DNA from: Roseibium salinum
Lineage (GTDB): Bacteria > Pseudomonadota > Alphaproteobacteria > Rhizobiales > Stappiaceae
Assembly (NCBI RefSeq): GCF_026240905.1
Contig: NZ_JAPEVI010000001.1
Location: 248,001 to 312,000, forward strand
Reading direction: 5' to 3'
Length of the DNA stretch: 64,000 nucleotides
The position numbers and the translations under genes were made by a program. Each line of letters begins with the position of its first letter. The first letter of the stretch is position 1. Below the pieces are notes generated by a model, which made no database searches, was not told the origin of the DNA, and worked only from the letters and a program-made list of their open reading frames with translations. Positions 59,494 to 64,000 of this stretch are shown one piece after another.

Positions 59494-60653
59494 ACAAGCG
59501 GAATTTCCGACGGCTTATTGGTGCGGCGCTCCTCATCGGTCTGGGAACTGCCGGCTATCTTCTGTTTCAATATCGCCCGCTTGCGGTGCCCGTCGTCGCG
59601 AAAGAGGAAAATGTCGAGATCCGCGTTTTCGGTCTGGGCACCGTTGAAGCACGGATTCTTTCAGATGTGGGTTTCAAGGTCAGCGGCGCTCTGATGGACC
59701 TTGAAGTCGATCACGGCGATCAGGTGTCCCGAAGTGACGTTCTGGCCTTGCTGGACTCGAACGAACAGGAAGCCCGCGTGCGGCGCGCCGAGGCGGCTGC
59801 CTTGGCGGGGGCCGCCAATATCCGCAAGGCAGAAGCCAATGTGCAGCGCGCCAGGGCTGTCCTTGAACAGGCGAAGGAAGCCAATCGTCGCAAGAAGTCA
59901 CTGGTGGGAACCAATGTCGTCTCCCAGCAGCAGGCCGACGAAGCGCAGCGCGATGAAGATGTCTCGTCCGCGGATCATTCGGTCGCCCTGAGCGAGGTCG
60001 ATGTCGCCAAGGCTCAATGGGCCGATGCCAGGGCCGCGCTGGCCTATGAAAAGGAACTTCTCAAACAACACACCCTGCGCGCCCCTTTCGATGCGGTGGT
60101 CGTCAAACGCCACCGTGAGGCCGGTTCCGTCGTCAGGGAAGGGGAAACGATTTTCACGCTCATGGCGCCGGAATCCGTCTGGACGCTCGCATACGTGGAC
60201 GAAGCGCGCGCCGGCACGATCCAGCCGGGCCAGCCGGCCGAGGTGCGCCTGCGCTCGCTGCCGCACGACGTCTACCAGGCAAAAGTGGCGCGTATCGGCA
60301 TTGAAAGCGACAGGGTCAACGAAGAGCGAAAGGTCTGGGTCAAGTGCGAGCAATGCCCCCCGCGCGTTTTCCTGGGCGAACAGGCGGAAGTCCGTATCAC
60401 GGTTGCCCGTCTCGACACGGCACTCATGGTCCCGGAAGCAGCAGTCTCACGGTTCGACGGGCATAAGGGCGATGTCTGGCTCGTCAGAAACGGCAAGCTG
60501 GAACGTCGGGAACTCGTTTTCGGCCATCGGAGCGAAGATGCAAGACTGGAGGTCGTCAGCGAGCTGCCCGAAGGAGCGGAGATCGTCAGCGCGCTCGTGC
60601 CGGGAATGCGGGACGGGCGCAGGGCCAACGGCAGCCGGGACGAGGCGCCATGA
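59490..60653 (+). CDS. Periplasmic adaptor (membrane fusion protein), HlyD family
   Basis: 387 residues. The N-terminal membrane anchor is FRRLIGAALLIGLGTAGYLL. Lipoyl-like halves (VGFKVSGALMDLEVDHGDQV and TLRAPFDAVVVKRHREAGSV) flank a coiled coil (about residues 95-195, rich in Ala/Glu/Lys/Arg). A Cys pair is seen in VKCEQCPPRVFLGEQAEV, a stretch common in adaptors of DevBCA-type exporters. It bridges the inner-membrane ABC permease to the outer membrane. Start and stop both overlap neighbours as ATGA. Confidence 0.92.
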   Translation: MNKRNFRRLIGAALLIGLGTAGYLLFQYRPLAVPVVAKEENVEIRVFGLGTVEARILSDVGFKVSGALMDLEVDHGDQVSRSDVLALLDSNEQEARVRRAEAAALAGAANIRKAEANVQRARAVLEQAKEANRRKKSLVGTNVVSQQQADEAQRDEDVSSADHSVALSEVDVAKAQWADARAALAYEKELLKQHTLRAPFDAVVVKRHREAGSVVREGETIFTLMAPESVWTLAYVDEARAGTIQPGQPAEVRLRSLPHDVYQAKVARIGIESDRVNEERKVWVKCEQCPPRVFLGEQAEVRITVARLDTALMVPEAAVSRFDGHKGDVWLVRNGKLERRELVFGHRSEDARLEVVSELPEGAEIVSALVPGMRDGRRANGSRDEAP

Positions 60654-61783
60654 ACCTCGCTTATCACGACATTCGCCATAATCTGTTCCGGTTTCTGCTG
60701 ACCTGCTTCGGCCTGAGCCTGCTCATGGCGGTCGTGTTATCCATGATCGGCATCTATAACGGGCTGGTCATCGACGCTCTCACCATAGCGCGCGCGCCCA
60801 ATGTCGACATGTGGGTCGTTGAATCCGGAACGCGCGGGCCGTTCGCGGAATCCTCGCGCATTCCCGCCGACACGCGTGAGGCTGTTGCCCGCCTGCATGG
60901 CGTATTGGACGCCGGCAGCGTCACTTACCAGACGGCAGAAGCAGCTTTTGCCGGCAAAAGCCTCAGACTGTATGTCGTCGGGTTTGAACCAGGGCGCCCC
61001 GGAACGCCGGAAGCTCTCGTTTCCGGGCGATCGATCGCGCAAAGCCACTATGAACTGATCGCCGATACCCGCGCCGGCTTGCAGCTTGGCGATCGCCTGA
61101 AACTGGGTAGAAACGACTTCGTGGTCGTTGGACTTGTGAAAAATCACGTCAATTCGGGCGGCGACCCGGCCGTCTACATGACCTTGCGCGATGCCCAGAC
61201 CCTACAGTTCGAACTTGCGCCGCCTGCGGCCCGCGTGCAAATGGCGCGCAGCGGCACGCTTCAGGGAACCGACACGATCAATGCCGTCATTGCGCGGACG
61301 AACCCCAATATCCCCGCGGACTCGATAGCCGATACGGTTCGGCGTTGGAAGCACCTGTCAGCGATGACGCAAGCCGGCCAGGAAGACCTGCTCACCCGAT
61401 CGGTGGTCGATCGCGCCAGGCGTCAGATCGGCCTGTTCATGGCAATTCTGCTGGCCGTCTCCGCAGTGGTGATCGCCTTGATCATCTACACGATGACCAT
61501 GGAAAAGCTGAAGCAGATCGCCACGCTGAAGCTTATCGGTGCGCCCGACCGGACGATCATCGGCCTTATCGTTCAACAGGCGCTCGCGCTTGGCGGCATC
61601 GGCTGGGCGTTCGGGCTCGGCGTCGTCATGTTGCTGAAGGACTATTTCCCGCGCCGTGTCGTGCTGGAGCCGTTCAATGCAGTCGTCCTTGCGGGAATAA
61701 TCGTTGCTGTCTGTCTTCTCGCCAGCGGATTGGGCGTCAGGGCAGCGCTCCGGGTCGATCCCGCAACGGCTCTCGGAGGATGA
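60650..61783 (+). CDS. ABC transporter permease, FtsX/MacB-like (DevC type)
   Basis: 377 residues with one N-terminal helix (FLLTCFGLSLLMAVVLSMIG), a large periplasmic domain, and three C-terminal helices (LFMAILLAVSAVVIALIIYT and following). The C-terminal FtsX domain includes EKLKQIATLKLIGAPDRTII, the segment that contacts the ATPase. Such permeases work as mechanotransmitters with a periplasmic adaptor and export lipids, peptides or small molecules. It is coupled to the adaptor (ATGA) and followed after 3 bases by the ATPase. Confidence 0.92.
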   Translation: MNLAYHDIRHNLFRFLLTCFGLSLLMAVVLSMIGIYNGLVIDALTIARAPNVDMWVVESGTRGPFAESSRIPADTREAVARLHGVLDAGSVTYQTAEAAFAGKSLRLYVVGFEPGRPGTPEALVSGRSIAQSHYELIADTRAGLQLGDRLKLGRNDFVVVGLVKNHVNSGGDPAVYMTLRDAQTLQFELAPPAARVQMARSGTLQGTDTINAVIARTNPNIPADSIADTVRRWKHLSAMTQAGQEDLLTRSVVDRARRQIGLFMAILLAVSAVVIALIIYTMTMEKLKQIATLKLIGAPDRTIIGLIVQQALALGGIGWAFGLGVVMLLKDYFPRRVVLEPFNAVVLAGIIVAVCLLASGLGVRAALRVDPATALGG

Positions 61784-61786
61784 ACG

Positions 61787-62509
61787 ATGCTTCCAGCACA
61801 AAAGAAATCTCTCATTGAGCTTGATGGTATTTTCAAACACTTCGGCGAGCGTGACACACGGGTCGACGCCCTGAGGGGTGTCAGCCTCAACGTCAATTCC
61901 GGTGAAGTCGTGGCGCTCCTGGGCCCTTCCGGCTCCGGCAAGACGACGCTTCTCAACGTCATCGGGTGTATTGTTGAACCGAACGCAGGCCGGCTCAGCA
62001 TCGACGGCGACATCGTCTTCAAGGATCGCTGGCTGAGTTCCAATCTGCGCCGACTTCGCCTTGAAAAGATCGGGTTCATTTTCCAGTTCCACAACCTTCT
62101 TCCCTTCCTCAATGTCACGGACAACGTCGCCGTGGTCCTCGATCTGGCGGGACATGACCTCGGCTCTGCGCGCCGGCGCGCGGCGGAGCTTCTCGACTAT
62201 CTGGAAGTCGGTCACCGTCGCAACGCCATGCCCTCCCAACTCTCGGGAGGCGAGGCACAACGCGTGGCGATCGCGCGCGCACTTGCGAACAAGCCACGGA
62301 TCATTCTCGCAGATGAACCGACGGCGGCACTTGATTCCAAGCGTGCCGGCATCGTCATGGATCTCTTGCGCAAACTGGCAACGGAACAGGACGCCTGCAT
62401 CATTGCCGTGACCCATGACGAAAAGATCTTTGACCGCTTCGATCAGATTTTTCATCTGCGGGACGGCCGCCTTGACGATCAGGAAGTAAATCAGGAGGAA
62501 TTGGCATGA
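61787..62509 (+). CDS. ABC transporter ATP-binding protein (DevA/LolD/MacB-like)
   Basis: 240 residues. Walker A is GPSGSGKT (46-53), the signature LSGGEAQR begins at 152, and Walker B is [10 protein letters not shown] (171-180). The pattern [20 protein letters not shown] and [17 protein letters not shown] is that of the MacB/LolD subfamily. It powers the FtsX-like permease encoded upstream. The stop overlaps the next small membrane gene (ATGA). Confidence 0.94.
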   Translation: MLPAQKKSLIELDGIFKHFGERDTRVDALRGVSLNVNSGEVVALLGPSGSGKTTLLNVIGCIVEPNAGRLSIDGDIVFKDRWLSSNLRRLRLEKIGFIFQFHNLLPFLNVTDNVAVVLDLAGHDLGSARRRAAELLDYLEVGHRRNAMPSQLSGGEAQRVAIARALANKPRIILADEPTAALDSKRAGIVMDLLRKLATEQDACIIAVTHDEKIFDRFDQIFHLRDGRLDDQEVNQEELA

Positions 62510-62916
62510 CACTTGGACGATCACTTTCACCAGGTCTTGTTGTCATAGCGGCCGTGGCGGTGCTTTTTGGCGCGCTGACGGTCCTGTCCGGAGGCGTCGT
62601 GCTGTTCGGCGGAGAGGAGGCTACGCAGGCGGCCGGAAACGTCGTTCGCTTCGTGCTCTGGTTCAATTTCCTGGCCGGATTTGCCTATATCGTCGCCGGT
62701 GTCGGGCTCTTCCTGCGCAAACGGTGGGCCTACTGGCTGGCAGCGGCGATTGTTGCAAGCACGGTCGCCGTCTTTGCCGCATTTGCCATACATGTCCTGC
62801 AAGGCGGCGCCTATGAAATGCGGACGCTCGCAGCCCTGACGCTCAGGACCGTTGTCTGGGCGATCATCGCACGCATCGCCTTCGTCGCGACCGGCGCCTC
62901 TCGAACCGCTCCGTGA
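62506..62916 (+). CDS. Small membrane protein, unknown function
   Basis: 136 residues with four predicted helices (about 8-30, 46-66, 73-95 and 108-128) and a Gly/Leu-rich N-terminus (SLSPGLVVIAAVAVLFGALT). I do not recognise a characterised family. Because it is translationally coupled to the ATPase (ATGA) and the operon ends just behind it at a terminator, it is probably an accessory part of the exporter or a resistance protein for the same compound. Confidence 0.82.
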   Translation: MTLGRSLSPGLVVIAAVAVLFGALTVLSGGVVLFGGEEATQAAGNVVRFVLWFNFLAGFAYIVAGVGLFLRKRWAYWLAAAIVASTVAVFAAFAIHVLQGGAYEMRTLAALTLRTVVWAIIARIAFVATGASRTAP

Positions 62917-62940
62917 AAACCCGCCCGGCCGGGCGGGTTT
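62917..62940 (+). terminator. Perfect 24-bp palindrome ending in TTT, terminator of the exporter operon
   Basis: AAACCCGCCCGG (62917-62928) is followed by its exact reverse complement CCGGGCGGGTTT (62929-62940). It starts directly after the TGA of the small membrane gene. The very stable GC stem with flanking A and T runs fits an intrinsic terminator that could work in both directions. The T-run is short (three T, then CACTCTTC). Confidence 0.75.
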
Positions 62941-63084
62941 CACTCTTCGTCCGCCCTCAAATTGCATAAGGTGCGTCGAAACGAGCCTGAACATGCAACA
63001 ATCCTGGCACCAAATGAGTTGGGACAGGCCCGGTATCGCGCGCATCCGGTTCTGTCCCTTGCCCGAAATCGAAAGAAGGCTGCC

Positions 63085-63957
63085 GTGACGAAGTTGACCA
63101 CGTATCACAAGACGGAATACAGCTACGGGGAGCCGGTCCGTCTGGGGCTTCACCGGATGATGCTGCGTCCGCGGGAGACGCCCGAGCTTCGGCTTGTGTC
63201 GCACGACCTGACCCTGACGCCGCAGGGCGAAGTCACATGGGCGCATGACGTAGCGGGCAACACCATCGCCACAGCCCGGTTCAGCATGCCGAGCGACCAC
63301 CTGATCATCGAGAGCCGCGCGACGGTCAATCTCACCGCGCCGGTCTGGCCGGTCTTCGACATTGCGGCCGAAGCGATCAACTTCCCGTTCCTTTATTCCA
63401 GCGACGACTGGACAGATCTCGGCGCGCTAACGACGCCGCAGTATGCCGATCCCGAGGGCGGGTTTTCCCAATGGGTCGAAGGCTTTGTCCTTCAGCGCCC
63501 GACGGACACGCTGTCGCTGCTCAAGGACATTGCCACCGGTGTCTCGCAACAGATCGCCTACCAGAGCCGGGAGACGGAAGGGACACAGGCGCCGCTGGAA
63601 ACCCTGGCGCGCGGGTGGGGCTCCTGCCGGGACTTTGCGGTCCTGTTTGCCGAGGCCGCGCGGACCCTCAGCTTCGGGGCCCGTATCGTTTCGGGCTACC
63701 TGTTCGATCCGGAAAAGCGCCTCATCGGCGATGAAGGCGCGGGCTCAACCCATGCCTGGGCCGAAGTCTTTCTTCCTGGTGCGGGATGGGTCGCATTCGA
63801 CCCCACAAACCGGAGCGTCGGGTCGAAGAACCTCATCCCGGTGGCCGTCGCCCGCGGCATTCACCAGGTCGTCCCCGTCGCCGGCACCTTCACGGGCTCC
63901 GGCAACACTGTGTCGGGAATGTCAGTCGAGGTGCACCACACGGTGCTTGAGGATTGA
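63085..63957 (+). CDS. Transglutaminase-like protein (bacterial transglutaminase N-terminal plus core domains)
   Basis: 290 residues from GTG 63085 (AAGAAGG upstream). The N-terminal domain has [20 protein letters not shown]. The papain-like core shows Cys181 in [16 protein letters not shown], His223 in [12 protein letters not shown] and Asp239 in [13 protein letters not shown], a complete catalytic triad. Such proteins are annotated as transglutaminase-like peptidases; many sit with an alpha-E and a circularly-permuted ATP-grasp protein, and these may follow outside the window. No signal peptide is seen. Confidence 0.92.
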   Translation: MTKLTTYHKTEYSYGEPVRLGLHRMMLRPRETPELRLVSHDLTLTPQGEVTWAHDVAGNTIATARFSMPSDHLIIESRATVNLTAPVWPVFDIAAEAINFPFLYSSDDWTDLGALTTPQYADPEGGFSQWVEGFVLQRPTDTLSLLKDIATGVSQQIAYQSRETEGTQAPLETLARGWGSCRDFAVLFAEAARTLSFGARIVSGYLFDPEKRLIGDEGAGSTHAWAEVFLPGAGWVAFDPTNRSVGSKNLIPVAVARGIHQVVPVAGTFTGSGNTVSGMSVEVHHTVLED

Positions 63958-64000
63958 TCGCGCGCGCCGCCGGCTGAACCGGACACCTCATGTCGTACCC

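Noticed and set aside
1..64000. tRNA, rRNA, CRISPR arrays, insertion sequences, integrases or phage genes
   Set aside because: I looked for tRNA arms, evenly spaced direct repeats, transposase motifs and terminal inverted repeats and found none that could be supported.

Overview
This window is GC-rich, tightly packed bacterial DNA. Operons are linked by 1-4 base stop/start overlaps (ATGA, TAGTG, TTGA). The gene families seen are TRAP, ribose-type and polyamine-type importers, several GMC flavoproteins, many short-chain dehydrogenases (SDRs), a MocR regulator, TamA/TamB and a sulfide-detoxification pair. Together they suggest a metabolically versatile alphaproteobacterium, most likely Hyphomicrobiales (a Stappia/Roseibium-like marine heterotroph is a guess, not shown by the sequence). 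I see no tRNA, rRNA, CRISPR array, insertion sequence or phage gene.

Layout. (1) 1-6088: a forward catabolic operon of GMC oxidoreductase (5' end outside the window), SDR, second GMC oxidoreductase, Dabb-domain protein and DUF993 aldolase-like protein, followed by a frameshifted LacI regulator. (2) 6089-12317: a stress/envelope island with an AT-rich 40-bp dyad, a small membrane protein, a relic of a chemoreceptor C-terminus, two exported PRC-barrel proteins (one with an internal TAG), Cu/Zn superoxide dismutase, an SRPBCC protein, a zinc alcohol dehydrogenase, an SDR and a small acidic protein. (3) 12433-18148: a GntR/FCD regulator, a perfect 14-bp palindrome, an enlarged TRAP transporter and an enolase-superfamily enzyme, which looks like sugar-acid uptake and dehydration. 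(4) 18215-35144: two divergent arms around an unusual regulator. The left arm holds a ribose-type ABC importer, an SDR, a 3-hydroxyisobutyrate-dehydrogenase-like protein and ThuA. The right arm holds the regulator (winged helix fused to a maltose-type solute-binding fold), a paralogous SDR, an M24-fold protein and a TPP/lipoate 2-oxo-acid or acetoin dehydrogenase complex whose E2 is split over two genes around an aldehyde dehydrogenase. Two matching inverted repeats lie between the arms. (5) 35216-46526: a polyamine-type ABC importer, FAD amine-type oxidase, GMC oxidoreductase, MocR regulator, and a divergent enolase-superfamily enzyme with an aldehyde dehydrogenase. (6) 46670-52874: TamB (frameshifted) and TamA. 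(7) 53327-63957: gluconate-5-dehydrogenase-like SDR, CBS protein, DmdA-like aminomethyltransferase next to an Lrp regulator, a persulfide dioxygenase-rhodanese with a DUF442-type phosphatase, a TetR-controlled MFP/ABC exporter, and a transglutaminase-like protein.

Four genes are interrupted. LacI, the polyamine-type ATPase and TamB each need one added base at a short homopolymer, and a PRC-barrel gene has an in-frame TAG. Sequencing error is a real possibility for the first three. The most promising candidate for an undescribed system is the divergent cluster at 18.2-35.1 kb: its fused regulator, twin operators, paired SDRs and split-E2 complex look like one pathway for an unidentified polyol- or acyloin-type substrate.
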